From positions 1-64,000 of the forward strand of contig JAEUKE010000283.1 in assembly GCA_016794345.1 (NCBI GenBank): DNA of 64,000 bases. Direction: 5' to 3'. The position numbers and the translations under genes are program-made. The notes below the pieces were generated by a model that was not told the DNA's origin, ran no database searches, and saw only the letters and a program-made list of their open reading frames with translations. This document shows positions 33,018 to 41,922 of this stretch, one piece after another (position 1 is the first letter of the stretch; every line of letters starts with the position of its first letter). Origin of the DNA: Myxococcales bacterium (lineage in GTDB: Bacteria > Myxococcota_A > Polyangia > Polyangiales > Polyangiaceae).

Positions 33018-34066
33018 CGCTTGTTCTTGAGCTTGTAGACGAAGGCCAGCACCTTCGCGACAGCAGCGAAGTGCTCGACCTTCACCGGGTGGCCGACGGG
33101 GACCTCGGCGTCGAGCGTTCGGGCGAGCGCACGGTTCTCCACGATGGGGATCGAGTTCTCACGAGCCTTCGATCGAATGGCGAGGGCCACCTCGTCGTGA
33201 CCCTTGGCCACCACGATGGGGGCCGGGTCGCTCTTTTCGTATCGCAATGCAACCGAGACGTGTGTGGGGTTGGCGACCACGACGGTGGCGGTCCTCACGT
33301 CGGCCATCATTCGCTTGCGTGAGAGAGCGCGCGCCCTGGAGCGCAGCTTCGCCTTGAGCTTCGGATCGCCGTCCTCCTGGCGCATCTCGTCCTTCAGCTC
33401 CTGCAGCGTCATCTTCATTTGCTGGGAGAGCTCCCACCAGCTGTGGGCGTAGTCGGCGGCGGCGATCAGCGCGGCGGCGCCGAGCGTCTTGAGGACGATG
33501 CGGCCGAGCGCGCCGGCGAGGAGCGCGGCGCCTCCTGCCACGTCGTAGAGCACGAGCTGCAGGAGCACCCCGAGCTCGTCTCGGGTGACCGAATAAGCGA
33601 CGCCGCCCACGATCGCCACCTTCGCGACGGCCAGGAGCACCTCGAACCCGCCGTGTTTCAGGCTGAACATCTGCCCGAGCTTGGGTAGCGGGTCGAGTCG
33701 CTCGAGCTTGAAGCCGACGAGCTCGGTGTTCGGCGCCATGCCGGCCTGGGCCAAGCCCGCGATCGTTCCCGCCAGCGACGTGGCGACGAGCACCGGGACG
33801 ACGAGGACCAGGAACGCACCCCAGATCGCCCGCGAGACGCTGGTCAGCTCGCCGCGGGCGAGCGCGCCGGGATCGCCGAGCGTGGCGTCGAACAGCTGGC
33901 CCACCGCGCTGATGGCCGCGTCCTTCGTGCCCATCGCCACCGCGAGGCCTGCCGCGATCGAGAGCACGGCGCCCGCGTCGCGCGAGCGCGGGAACTTCCC
34001 TTCCTTGCGAAACTGCTCCTTTCGCTTTGGAGTTGGGTCGTACTTGCGATCCTCGTCGTTCGTCAC
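33011..34066 (-). CDS. flhB: Flagellar export switch protein FlhB
   Basis: FlhB is a membrane export component that switches specificity from rod/hook to filament subunits after cleaving itself. The 351-residue product has four membrane segments and a cytoplasmic domain with the autocleavage site NPTH (in VVVANPTHVSVALRYEK). The start is GTG, overlapping fliR by 4 bases. It ends the operon that begins with flgD. Confidence 0.96.
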   Translation of the reverse strand: MTNDEDRKYDPTPKRKEQFRKEGKFPRSRDAGAVLSIAAGLAVAMGTKDAAISAVGQLFDATLGDPGALARGELTSVSRAIWGAFLVLVVPVLVATSLAGTIAGLAQAGMAPNTELVGFKLERLDPLPKLGQMFSLKHGGFEVLLAVAKVAIVGGVAYSVTRDELGVLLQLVLYDVAGGAALLAGALGRIVLKTLGAAALIAAADYAHSWWELSQQMKMTLQELKDEMRQEDGDPKLKAKLRSRARALSRKRMMADVRTATVVVANPTHVSVALRYEKSDPAPIVVAKGHDEVALAIRSKARENSIPIVENRALARTLDAEVPVGHPVKVEHFAAVAKVLAFVYKLKNKRR

Positions 34067-34833
34067 GGCGCGATCTCGGTGAGGACACGGTCGATGCGCA
34101 CCGGGAGCCCGCCCAGGTGGTCGATGAGCGGGCGCATCATGTCTCTCGCCGACGCGGTGAGCACGAGCAGGCCGGCGCCGATGAGTACGGCGAAGCCGAC
34201 GTTGAAGATCTGGAGGGAGGGCGCGACGCGCGCGACCACGCCGAGGCCCGCTTGAATGGCGAGCGACACAGCGACCACGGGCAGCGCCATGCGCAGGCCC
34301 AACACGAGCGCGCCGCCGACGATCTCCACGAGGACGGGGCCCGCGGCGGCAGCGTGCCCGCCGGCTCCGATGGGGAGCGCGTCGAAAGACCCGAGGAGGA
34401 TCTGGATCACGACCCGGTGCGCCCCCATGGCGAGCGCGAGCAGGAGCGCAAACGTCGAGAAGACGCGGGCGAGCGCGGTCTCCTGCGCCCCGAGCGCAGG
34501 GTTGAAGAGCGTGGCCGAGCCGAGGCCCAGCGAGAGGGAGGTGAGCTCACCCGCGACGTCGGCCGCGACGAGCGACATCCGGAAGACCATACCGACGAGC
34601 GCGCCGATCGCCGCCTCCCCGATGACCAGCGGTGCCAGCAGCCCCGGGTCGAAGAGGCGCGGCAAGGGCTCGCGCGTCGACATGACGACGATGGCGAGCA
34701 GCACGACGAGCCCCACGCGTTGCGTGCGAGGGACCCCCTGCCCCGGAAACGGGGAGGTGAAGACGAACGCGGCGAGACGCGCGACGACCAACCCGAGCGT
34801 GACCGCGTAGCCGATCGCGAGGTCCCGCAGCAT
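34063..34833 (-). CDS. fliR: Flagellar export protein FliR
   Basis: This 256-residue inner-membrane component of the FliPQR export gate has about six hydrophobic segments and the conserved features FVFTSPFPGQGVP near the start and LGMRMALPVVAVSLAIQAGLG late in the protein. Its start codon overlaps the fliQ stop (TGATG). The order fliP-fliQ-fliR-flhB is standard. Confidence 0.94.
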   Translation of the reverse strand: MLRDLAIGYAVTLGLVVARLAAFVFTSPFPGQGVPRTQRVGLVVLLAIVVMSTREPLPRLFDPGLLAPLVIGEAAIGALVGMVFRMSLVAADVAGELTSLSLGLGSATLFNPALGAQETALARVFSTFALLLALAMGAHRVVIQILLGSFDALPIGAGGHAAAAGPVLVEIVGGALVLGLRMALPVVAVSLAIQAGLGVVARVAPSLQIFNVGFAVLIGAGLLVLTASARDMMRPLIDHLGGLPVRIDRVLTEIAP

Positions 34834-35102
34834 CAGCGCACCACGCGGGCGACGTCCGTGAAGCAGGTGCGTGTGTAGGAGAGCGCCTTGTCGATCATCG
34901 CCGGTCCTGCAAAAAGCAAGAGGATGACCACGCCCGCGACCTTCGCGGCGTACGCGATGCTGGGCTCGTTGATCTGCGTCGCGGTCTGGAGGACGCCGAT
35001 GAGCGTACCGATGACCGCGGCCACGAGCAGGATGGGGCCGATCAGGACGACGCCGGCCTGGAGGAAGGCGAACAGAAGGGTGAGCGCGTGCTCGATCGTC
35101 AC
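34833..35102 (-). CDS. fliQ: Flagellar export protein FliQ
   Basis: This 89-residue gate component has two membrane helices (LLVAAVIGTLIGVLQTATQI and GVVILLLFAGPAMID). The conserved QEPT-like segment reads TQINEPSIAYAAK. It begins with GTG, overlapping fliP by 4 bases. Confidence 0.95.
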   Translation of the reverse strand: MTIEHALTLLFAFLQAGVVLIGPILLVAAVIGTLIGVLQTATQINEPSIAYAAKVAGVVILLLFAGPAMIDKALSYTRTCFTDVARVVR

Positions 35103-35755
35103 GAGAAGCTCCTCAAGAGAGAGCCGACGAGGAGGGTCCAGCCGTCCACCAGGACGAACACCATGAGCTTGAGCGGCAGGCTGATGTTCGCCGGCGGCAC
35201 CATCATCATGCCCATGCTCATGAGGCCCGACGCGACCGCGAGATCGATCACGAGGAACGGGAGCAGGATGAGCACACCCATCTCGAACGCGGTCGTGAGC
35301 TCGCTAACCATGAACGCCGGCGCGGCGATCGTGAGCGGCACCTCTTCCTCGGTCTTGGGCAGGGGCTTGCCGGAGGCCTCGTAGAAGAGCGCGAGGTCGG
35401 CCTCACGCGTCTGGCGGAGCATGAAGGAGCGGAGCGGCGCGACCGCGCGGTCGAGCGCCTCGGCCTGCGTGATTTCTTGCCGCTGGAGCGGCTCGTAGGC
35501 CTCCGTCGTCATCCTGTCGACGATGGGGGACATGGTGAACGCGGTAAGGAAGAGCGACAGGCCGATGATGACCTGGTTGGGCGGCGTCTGCTGCGTCCCG
35601 AGCCCTTGCCGCAAGAACGAGAAGACGACCACGAACCTCGTGAACGAGGTGGTCGTGAGGATGACCGCCGGGAGCAGGGACAGCAGCGTGAGCAGCGCAA
35701 GGATGCCCAGCTGCGGCGGCAAGTTGATCTTGTCGAGCCACTCGAAGCCGCGCAC
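35099..35755 (-). CDS. fliP: Flagellar export protein FliP
   Basis: This 218-residue gate component has the signatures TSFTRFVVVFSFLRQGLGTQ, PPNQVIIGLSLFLTAFTMSP, FLVIDLAVASGLMSMGMMMV and KLMVFVLVDGW. Most FliP proteins carry an N-terminal signal peptide; this one begins almost directly at the first conserved helix, with about 20 extra residues and no evident cleavage site. GTG start 4 bases past fliO. Confidence 0.94.
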   Translation of the reverse strand: MRGFEWLDKINLPPQLGILALLTLLSLLPAVILTTTSFTRFVVVFSFLRQGLGTQQTPPNQVIIGLSLFLTAFTMSPIVDRMTTEAYEPLQRQEITQAEALDRAVAPLRSFMLRQTREADLALFYEASGKPLPKTEEEVPLTIAAPAFMVSELTTAFEMGVLILLPFLVIDLAVASGLMSMGMMMVPPANISLPLKLMVFVLVDGWTLLVGSLLRSFS

Positions 35756-35759
35756 GGGA

Positions 35760-36458
35760 TCACCGCTTCTGCTTGTTCTTCAGCCTCGCCAGGTTGAGGA
35801 CCTGGCCCTCCACGCTGCGTGGTCTTTCGGAGACCTCGGTCACCGAAGGCAGCGTGTTTCGCTCGAGGAGACGGGTCGAGGCGGCGGGCCGCTTGGGGAT
35901 GACCGCCTCGCGCAACGTCTCTGCGAGATCCTCTTCGCGCGTACGGGCCAGCAGCCGATCGAAGCTCGAGCCGATCGAGCTCTCGTTGAACCGAGCCGTC
36001 AGCGCCTCCTCCTCGGAGGCGAGCTTGGAGTCGGCGGGTAGCACGCTCAGGGTGCGCACCGAGCTCGGCGTGACGCCGAGGACGAGGCGGTGACCGTCGA
36101 CGTCGACGAGCAGGATCTCCGACCGAACGCCGATCGACGCGCGCGCGGCGATCCGGATCGCGGGAGCGGTGGCGCCGAACGCTCGCGGGCGCTTCTTCCA
36201 GTAGAGGGCGGCCGCGCCGCCGATGATGAGCGCCGAGAGCCCCAGCTTCGTCCAGATACCCGTGCCGGTGCCGGGAGGAGCCATCTCGAGCGGCTTGGTC
36301 GGCCGAACCTCGAGGGGGGTGGGCTCGGGAGGGCCGGGCGGGCCGATCGGCTCGTCGTCCGCGAAGGCGGGCGCGAGCGTCAACGCGTTGGCGGCGAGTG
36401 TCAGGCCGGTGGCGAGGATGGCTCGTCGCGCGACCGTTCCGATTCGAGCGAACATCAC
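35760..36458 (-). CDS. fliO: FliO-like flagellar biosynthesis protein
   Basis: The 232-residue protein has an N-terminal signal sequence (LTLAANALTLAPAFA), a Pro-rich spacer, one membrane helix (LGLSALIIGGAAALYW) and a small cytoplasmic domain with GVRSEILLVDVDGHRLVLGV, the core seen in FliO/FliZ proteins, which help FliP assemble. The ~100-residue tail is charged and poorly conserved. It overlaps fliN by 4 bases. Confidence 0.8.
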   Translation of the reverse strand: MMFARIGTVARRAILATGLTLAANALTLAPAFADDEPIGPPGPPEPTPLEVRPTKPLEMAPPGTGTGIWTKLGLSALIIGGAAALYWKKRPRAFGATAPAIRIAARASIGVRSEILLVDVDGHRLVLGVTPSSVRTLSVLPADSKLASEEEALTARFNESSIGSSFDRLLARTREEDLAETLREAVIPKRPAASTRLLERNTLPSVTEVSERPRSVEGQVLNLARLKNKQKR

Positions 36459-36754
36459 GGCTTCCCTCCGCCCACGCTCGTGAGCTCGGTGATGCGGACC
36501 CCGTATCGGTCGCCCAGGACCACGGCCTCACCGCGGCCGAGGAGCTGCCCGTTCACGTAGATGTCGACGGGCTCGCCGGCGTTTTTTCCGAGCTCGATTG
36601 TCTGTCCCGGGGCCACGCGCAGGATGTCCGCGATGCGGCGTCTGGTCCTCCCGATCTCGACGGTGATCTCGACCTCCACGTCGCGCAGGACGTGGAAGGA
36701 CCCCAGATCGAGCAGGGCTCCGGGCTTGGCGGACTCGGGTTCGGACGTTGTCAT
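36455..36754 (-). CDS. fliN: Flagellar motor switch protein FliN
   Basis: FliN is a C-ring subunit at the base of the switch. The 99-residue product is a single SpoA domain: VEITVEIGRTRRRIADILRV, ELGKNAGEPVDIYVNG and GEAVVLGDRYGVRITEL. It overlaps fliM by 4 bases. Confidence 0.95.
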   Translation of the reverse strand: MTTSEPESAKPGALLDLGSFHVLRDVEVEITVEIGRTRRRIADILRVAPGQTIELGKNAGEPVDIYVNGQLLGRGEAVVLGDRYGVRITELTSVGGGKP

Positions 36755-37614
36755 GTCCCGGTCTCCGGCAAAGCTTGTGCCGCCTCCGAGACGGTGATCG
36801 CGATGCGCGTTCCGTGGGTCGTCGGGTGGCCGCGAAGGACGGGTTGGTTCTGAACGTGGAGGACGAGCGCGTCTTCGACGAGCGTGTCGAGCCGGATGGT
36901 GTCGCCCACACGGAGCGCCTCGACGTCCGCCACGCGGCGCCGGAGCCTGCCCAGCTCGCAGACGAGCTCGAGCTCGGCCTCTCCGAGGATGCAGGGCACA
37001 CGCGCGGCGTCGGATGCGTTCCGCGTCGTCGGGAACTGCCCGGAGGTGACCATCTGCAGGGCCTCGCGCGCGATCGCGAGCGTGATTCGCTTGGGCGAGT
37101 CCTCGCCCAGGTTGATGCTCACCGTCGCGAGCTGGGCGTCGCTGGGCACCGAGGCCGAGGCCGGCAGGCGCCGAAGGCCGAAGCCGGCGCTGCCGAACGC
37201 GTCGGAGAGGCGCCTGGTGAGCTGGTCGGCGATCCCGCCGAGCACCGCGCGCTGGGGCGGCGTGAGCTCCGTCGCGGGCTCCGCGTCTTCCAGCGACCCG
37301 CCGAGCACCCCCGTCAGAATGAAGCCGATCGCGGCCGAGTCGAAGCCGATGAGGGCGCGTGACCCGCCGGGATCGGTGGCCAACGGCACGAGGAAGCTCG
37401 GGGTACCGAGCTGTTCCTTCAGCTCTCGCGACGTGCTGAGCCTCGCGGGCTCGACGGCGATCTCGACGGACTTGCGGATCAAGAACGGGATGGCTCGGCG
37501 GAGCGCCGAGGCGATCTCTTCCTTCCGTTCGTCCATCGCGCCCAGCACGCGCCGCTGAGCGCCGCCGGCCGTTGACGCGCCGAGGACGTCGAGCAGGCCT
37601 AGATCTGCGGACAT
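36751..37614 (-). CDS. fliM: FliM-like motor switch protein lacking the CheY-binding N-terminus
   Basis: This C-ring protein has 287 residues, against ~320-350 in most FliM proteins. The CheC-like middle domain (FLVPLATDPGGSRALIGFDS, LTGVLGGSLED) and the C-terminal SpoA domain (LRVGDTIRLDTLVEDALVLH) are present. The N-terminal LSQxEIDALL peptide that binds CheY-P is absent: the protein opens MSADLGLLDVLGAST. Position between fliL and fliN supports the call. Confidence 0.8.
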   Translation of the reverse strand: MSADLGLLDVLGASTAGGAQRRVLGAMDERKEEIASALRRAIPFLIRKSVEIAVEPARLSTSRELKEQLGTPSFLVPLATDPGGSRALIGFDSAAIGFILTGVLGGSLEDAEPATELTPPQRAVLGGIADQLTRRLSDAFGSAGFGLRRLPASASVPSDAQLATVSINLGEDSPKRITLAIAREALQMVTSGQFPTTRNASDAARVPCILGEAELELVCELGRLRRRVADVEALRVGDTIRLDTLVEDALVLHVQNQPVLRGHPTTHGTRIAITVSEAAQALPETGT

Positions 37615-37621
37615 CGGACCC

Positions 37622-38107
37622 TCATTGGGTGATGAGATCCGTCACGAGGACTCGCTCGGCGCCCATCGCGCCGAGCGACTGGTACCGCTCGAGCAGGGTC
37701 TTGCGGATCTCCTCCATGCCGTCGCCCTGGACCTGCTCGAACGTGAGGCCGCGGAGGTAGCTGAGGGTCGAGTCGCGGATCCGAGGCAAGAAGGGCTTGA
37801 ACTCGTCTTCTTTGGCCTCGTGACGAAGCTCGATCGCCAGCGTGAGCTTCACCGCGTGCATCTTGCCGTCTTCATCGGGGATGTTCGCGAGGAACGGCTC
37901 GAGCGCGACGGTCACGCCCGGGGGCTTGGGCGCGACCACCTCGATCACGGTCGGGGGCTGGTGGTTGGCCGCCTTGGCGCCGCCATAAGCCGCCCCCGCC
38001 GCGAGCGCGGCCGAGAGGACGCCGCCGATGAGCGCACCGACGAGCCCTGACTTGCCGCCTTTTGTCTCGGGTTTGGCTTCGGCTTTTTCGGTCTTGGCTT
38101 CGCTCAT
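37622..38107 (-). CDS. fliL: Flagellar basal-body-associated protein FliL
   Basis: This stator-associated membrane protein has 161 residues: a short basic cytoplasmic start, one membrane helix (GLVGALIGGVLSAALAAGAA) and a periplasmic domain with EPFLANIPDEDGKMHAVKLT and a C-terminal RVLVTDLITQ strand typical of FliL. It lies between flgE and fliM. Confidence 0.9.
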   Translation of the reverse strand: MSEAKTEKAEAKPETKGGKSGLVGALIGGVLSAALAAGAAYGGAKAANHQPPTVIEVVAPKPPGVTVALEPFLANIPDEDGKMHAVKLTLAIELRHEAKEDEFKPFLPRIRDSTLSYLRGLTFEQVQGDGMEEIRKTLLERYQSLGAMGAERVLVTDLITQ

Positions 38108-38120
38108 GGCGGCGCTCCCT

Positions 38121-39395
38121 TCAGCGCTTCAGGTTGACGAGGTCTTGCAACATCTCGTCCGCGGTCGTGATCGTCTTCGAGTTCGCCTGGAAGGCACGCT
38201 GGTGCGCGATGAGCTCGACGAACTGGGTCGCGATGTCGACGTTGGACTGCTCGAGCGCGCCCGAGACGACCGACGCGCGGCCGCCGCTGCCCGCCGCCGC
38301 GATGGCGGCCTCACCGGACTGGCGCGTCGCCATCCAGACGTTGCGACCGGCGCGCGCCAGGCCGTCGTTCGACGAGAACTTGGCGACGGCGAGCTGGGCG
38401 ATCGCGACCTGCTGGCCGTTCGAGTAGACGCCGTTCACCACGCCGTCGCCGCCAATCTGGACGCCGGTGAGCTCGCCCGAGCTGTAGCCGTCCTGGGACT
38501 GGGAGGTGGTGGTGCTCTTGGCAGTATCGAACTGGGTGATTCCGTCTCGTCCGGTTCCGCCCGCCGAGATCGGCGTGCCGAAGTCGAAGGTGAGCGTCTG
38601 CCCCGGCGTTGCGCCGACGAAGTCGGCGCTGCTCGCGACAGGTGTGTGGTCCTGCAAGTAGCCGTCGGTCGTGAACGCGAGCGAGCCGCTCGCGATCTCC
38701 ACCGGCGTACCGGCGGCTTGGCCCACGTCCGCGCCGTCGACCATCGCGTGGTAGTCCCAGGTGCCGGGGCCGGTGTTCACGAAGTAGACGTCCACCGAGT
38801 GCCCCACGCCGAGCGAGTCGTAGACCGTCGTGCTGATCGCGTGGCTCGAGGTGTTGGCCGGGTCGTTCGGGTCCCACGTCTTGATTCCCTCGCTCGCGTC
38901 GAGGTTGGCCACCGCTTCGATGTTCGTCGTCGCCTTGGGCGGGAGCGGCGTGCTCGGAATCTGGATGTCGTCCAGCGTGGGAACGAACCCGCCGTTGCCG
39001 TCCGACGCGTAGCCCTGGAGCTTGAGCCCCGACGGCGTGGTGAGGAAGCCCTCTGCGTCCTGCGTGAACTGGCCGGCGCGGGTGAAGAACTGGCCCGTCA
39101 CGCCGCCCATCGAGCCCTCGACGACGAAGAAGCCGTCGCCGGTGAGCGCGAGATCGGTCGCCTGCCCCGTGTTCACGACCGAGCCCTGCGCGAAGAGCTG
39201 CTGCGTGCGGGCCATCCGCACGCCGCCGCCCAGGTTCGAGCCGATCGCGCCTCCGAGGACGTCCTCGAAGATGGCGCGCGACTGCTTGAAGCCGATGGTG
39301 TTGCTGTTGGCGACGTTGTCGCCCACCACACCCAGGGCTTGTCCCTCGGCGGAGAGCCCCGAAACCCCGGTCCACATGGCCTTCGTGATCGACAT
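38121..39395 (-). CDS. flgE: Flagellar hook protein FlgE
   Basis: This 424-residue hook subunit has the N-terminal signature LGVVGDNVANSNTIGFKQSR, the central GDGFFVVEGS and the C-terminal helix FVELIAHQRAFQANSKTITT. ATG 39395 is the start; an upstream frame extends only into flgD. It follows flgD by 7 bases. Confidence 0.96.
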   Translation of the reverse strand: MSITKAMWTGVSGLSAEGQALGVVGDNVANSNTIGFKQSRAIFEDVLGGAIGSNLGGGVRMARTQQLFAQGSVVNTGQATDLALTGDGFFVVEGSMGGVTGQFFTRAGQFTQDAEGFLTTPSGLKLQGYASDGNGGFVPTLDDIQIPSTPLPPKATTNIEAVANLDASEGIKTWDPNDPANTSSHAISTTVYDSLGVGHSVDVYFVNTGPGTWDYHAMVDGADVGQAAGTPVEIASGSLAFTTDGYLQDHTPVASSADFVGATPGQTLTFDFGTPISAGGTGRDGITQFDTAKSTTTSQSQDGYSSGELTGVQIGGDGVVNGVYSNGQQVAIAQLAVAKFSSNDGLARAGRNVWMATRQSGEAAIAAAGSGGRASVVSGALEQSNVDIATQFVELIAHQRAFQANSKTITTADEMLQDLVNLKR

Positions 39396-39402
39396 GGTGC
39401 CT

Positions 39403-40161
39403 CTACTGTCCCTGCGTTGACGCAAGCTGCTGGATGATCGCCGCCAGCTGCGTGGTGTTGAGTGTCTGTCCTGCTCCGCCCGCCGTAGTCGTGTTGCTGC
39501 CGCCGCCGACCGCGACCAGGTCGCTGATGGGCGCGCGCACCCCCGAGTCGAGGACGAGCTCGGGGTACCCCTTGTCGAAGCTCACCGAGACGACCGTGCC
39601 GGTGACGTCCTGTGTGGTGGTGACCGCTTCGCCGTCTTTGTTCTCGGCCTTCACGTCGAAGGTGTAGGTGCCCGCCGGGGCCTTGCCGCCGTCGTCCGTC
39701 TTGCCGTCCCACGGGATCGGCAGCGCGCCGGCCTGGTGCGCGCCCATCTCGATGGTGCGCACGATCTCGCCGTCGGGGCCGCGCACCTCGACCGTGATCT
39801 TCTCGGCCGGCTCGGAGAGCGTGATGCTCGCCGAGGTCGGGGTGAAGCCGTCGTAAGCGACGCCGCTGCCGCGGACCGTGACTTGTTTGCCGACCAGGCC
39901 GGCGGCCTCGTTGTTCGAGAGGCCCTTCATCTGCAAGCTGATGAGGTCGAGCTTCGCCGATTGGATCATCTGCTGCTCCACCGACGAGAACTGCGCGAGC
40001 TGGGTGACGAACTCCGTCCCCTCCATCGGCTTGAGCGGATCCTGGTGAGACAGCTGCGCGACCAAGAGCTTGAGGAACGCCTCGCGGTCGAGCGAGCCTT
40101 GCGGCGCTTCGTTCGTCAGCGGCGCGTTGGTGGTCGACTCACCCACGGATGAAACGGGCAT
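39403..40161 (-). CDS. flgD: Hook cap/assembly protein FlgD
   Basis: FlgD is the scaffold needed to assemble the hook. The 252-residue product has the conserved N-terminal part LDREAFLKLLVAQLSHQDPL followed by PMEGTEFVTQLAQFSSVEQ, and a C-terminal tudor/FnIII-like part with GALPIPWDGKTDDGGKAPAG. It is the first gene of the operon that runs to flhB, behind a sigma-54 promoter with a 13-base gap to the ATG. Confidence 0.95.
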   Translation of the reverse strand: MPVSSVGESTTNAPLTNEAPQGSLDREAFLKLLVAQLSHQDPLKPMEGTEFVTQLAQFSSVEQQMIQSAKLDLISLQMKGLSNNEAAGLVGKQVTVRGSGVAYDGFTPTSASITLSEPAEKITVEVRGPDGEIVRTIEMGAHQAGALPIPWDGKTDDGGKAPAGTYTFDVKAENKDGEAVTTTQDVTGTVVSVSFDKGYPELVLDSGVRAPISDLVAVGGGSNTTTAGGAGQTLNTTQLAAIIQQLASTQGQ

Positions 40162-40173
40162 GCCGACCCCTCA

Positions 40174-40189
40174 AGCATGTGTCGTGCCG
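40174..40189 (-). promoter_or_regulatory. Sigma-54 promoter of the flgD-flhB operon
   Basis: On the minus strand CGGCACGACACATGCT matches TGGCACG-N4-TTGCW except at the first base and one T. The flgD ATG is 13 bases beyond the GC, so the transcript is predicted to be nearly leaderless. Confidence 0.75.
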
Positions 40190-40210
40190 GCCCGAAACGC
40201 GGCGCTTTCA

Positions 40211-40228
40211 GCGGGTTTCCGAGCCCGC
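40211..40228 (-). terminator. Hairpin downstream of the HTTM gene
   Basis: GCGGG / CCCGC with an 8-base spacer lies between the HTTM stop and the flgD promoter. It may insulate the two minus-strand units. No U-run. Confidence 0.35.
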
Positions 40229-40236
40229 GCTCCACG

Positions 40237-41214
40237 TCAAGCCGATGACGGTTTCGTCGGCTGTCTGGCGATCCTGTCGAGCAGGCCTCGCATCTCGTCG
40301 GGCGTGAGGAAGGCCAGGTAGTAGGTCAGCGTGAGCAGCGAGAAGGGGCCGACATCCATCGCGAGGAAGATGCCGAGGTGTAAACCGACGCCGATGTAGG
40401 CGAAGACCTTCCTCCAGTCGAAGCGAGTGACGATGCGGCGAAGCCGCCCGCCTCGCTCGCTCGTCGCCTTGGCCCAGTACCAGACGAGGAGCAGCGGCGC
40501 CGCGAGCTCCCAGTGCCAGGTGACCGCGGTGGCCACGCGGACGAGCGGCATGTAGCCGCCGACCCAGGCCAGATCGAACCGCCGCCAGTTCGGGTCTTGC
40601 AGCACGTAATAGAGCGCCGTGTAGCCGCCGAGGGGGTTCCACACCGGGCTGCCCTTCTGGATGCCGGTCGTCGCGTACATGACGACGAGCTGGAAGATCA
40701 TGAGCCGCCGCGGCCACGCGAAGATCGGCTCGTCTGTCGTCCACTTGCCGGTCCTGATGCGGCAGTCGACCGACGCCGTTCGGCTCGCGCCCGCGAGCAG
40801 CAACAGAAAGAGCGCGTTGGCGAAGAGGACGTCGTATCCGGCCGACGTGTTGCCGTTGATACGCGTGAGGGTGAAGTAGGTGTGCGCTCCGATGAAATAC
40901 GGCGCGCGTCCGCCAGCGCCGATCGTGACGAGCACTGCAGAGAGACAGGCAACGGTGAACACGCCCCACACCACGGTCGGCTTCAGGCCACCGAGCAGGC
41001 GGATGAGCCACGGCCCCGGCCCGAGCTCGACCACGCCGCCGTGGTCCCTGTCGATCCACAACGTCGAGACGACGCCGTCCAGCGCAGCGTGGAGCAGCGT
41101 GCCCAGCACCAGCAGGCCGACGAGGACCCGCACGGCCGCGAGCACACGCGGGTGCTCCTTGTCGGTGGTGAGATCGATCCAGGCGCGCCAAGCGGTCCCG
41201 AGGCGCGCCATCAC
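40237..41214 (-). CDS. HTTM-domain membrane protein (vitamin-K-carboxylase-like)
   Basis: This 325-residue protein with about eight hydrophobic segments resembles the HTTM family, relatives of the membrane part of vitamin-K-dependent gamma-carboxylase. Features are HTYFTLTRINGNTSAGYDVL, FQLVVMYATTGIQKGSPVWN and the late GVGLHLGIFLAMDVGPFSL. Bacterial members have no settled role. It overlaps its upstream partner by 4 bases and lies inside the flagellar cluster, bounded by hairpins on both sides. Confidence 0.65.
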   Translation of the reverse strand: MMARLGTAWRAWIDLTTDKEHPRVLAAVRVLVGLLVLGTLLHAALDGVVSTLWIDRDHGGVVELGPGPWLIRLLGGLKPTVVWGVFTVACLSAVLVTIGAGGRAPYFIGAHTYFTLTRINGNTSAGYDVLFANALFLLLLAGASRTASVDCRIRTGKWTTDEPIFAWPRRLMIFQLVVMYATTGIQKGSPVWNPLGGYTALYYVLQDPNWRRFDLAWVGGYMPLVRVATAVTWHWELAAPLLLVWYWAKATSERGGRLRRIVTRFDWRKVFAYIGVGLHLGIFLAMDVGPFSLLTLTYYLAFLTPDEMRGLLDRIARQPTKPSSA

Positions 41215-41882
41215 AACACGTCCTGGCGCGCGATCTCGAGCACGTGCTCGTACTCACCCTTTGGTTTCTCCCCCTTGGCCGCGCGCTCGGGCGGCAAGGT
41301 CTCGTAGCCGTAGAGCGCAACGCGAATCCGCTCGACGTCGGGCCGCGCCGCGAACGCGACGCGCGCGAGGTGCCGCGCGAAGCCCGTGTAGTTGTGCTCG
41401 TTGAAGCTCTTCGGAAAGCGCCCGGTGAACTTCCGGACGCGATCGTTCGAGAGGTAGTCCTCGAAGAGATCCGCGGACGGATCCTGCGGCCGGGAGAGCG
41501 GTGCCCACCTGCCTGCGACGAGCCCGTCCACGTGGAGCTCGTACGGGCGGCGCACCGGGCTCGCGAACATCGCCCAGCCTTGATGGGTGAGCGTCACGCG
41601 CGCGTAGAGCGCAAACGGAGTCGCGATGAAGCTGCGGGCGTCGATGTAGTCCTCGGCGAGCCCCTTGAGGCGTCGCTCGAGCGACTCCTTGTCGGTCTGG
41701 ACGCCGATCTGTCGGAGCCGGGCCGCCCAATCCGCGAGATCGCGCTGGGTGGTCTTCGCGTTCCACCGCGTCTCGCTCGTCAGGCCCGCGGGCAGCGAGA
41801 GCACGACCATCGACAGGGCATGGAAGAGCACGAAGGCAGCGCGGAGCTGCGAAGCGCGCCCCGAAGGGGCAGCGGAAGCCAT
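41211..41882 (-). CDS. Membrane-anchored protein of unknown function, partner of the HTTM gene
   Basis: The 223-residue product has one N-terminal hydrophobic segment (AAFVLFHALSMVVLSLPAGL) and a soluble domain rich in Arg, Tyr and Phe (FATPFALYARVTLTHQGWAMF in part). Proteins of this sort commonly stand next to HTTM genes in myxobacteria, and the 4-base overlap indicates a shared job. I do not recognise a known enzyme motif. Confidence 0.55.
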   Translation of the reverse strand: MASAAPSGRASQLRAAFVLFHALSMVVLSLPAGLTSETRWNAKTTQRDLADWAARLRQIGVQTDKESLERRLKGLAEDYIDARSFIATPFALYARVTLTHQGWAMFASPVRRPYELHVDGLVAGRWAPLSRPQDPSADLFEDYLSNDRVRKFTGRFPKSFNEHNYTGFARHLARVAFAARPDVERIRVALYGYETLPPERAAKGEKPKGEYEHVLEIARQDVL

Positions 41883-41898
41883 CCCCGGATGTTACATC

Positions 41899-41922
41899 AG
41901 CCCGCTTTCAGGCTGCGGGGCT
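41899..41922 (-). terminator. Hairpin after fliK
   Basis: The minus strand reads AGCCCCGC-AGCCTGAAA-GCGGGCT directly at the fliK stop, a hairpin of about seven pairs with one bulge. It probably ends the flgB-fliK operon before the HTTM pair. Confidence 0.45.
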
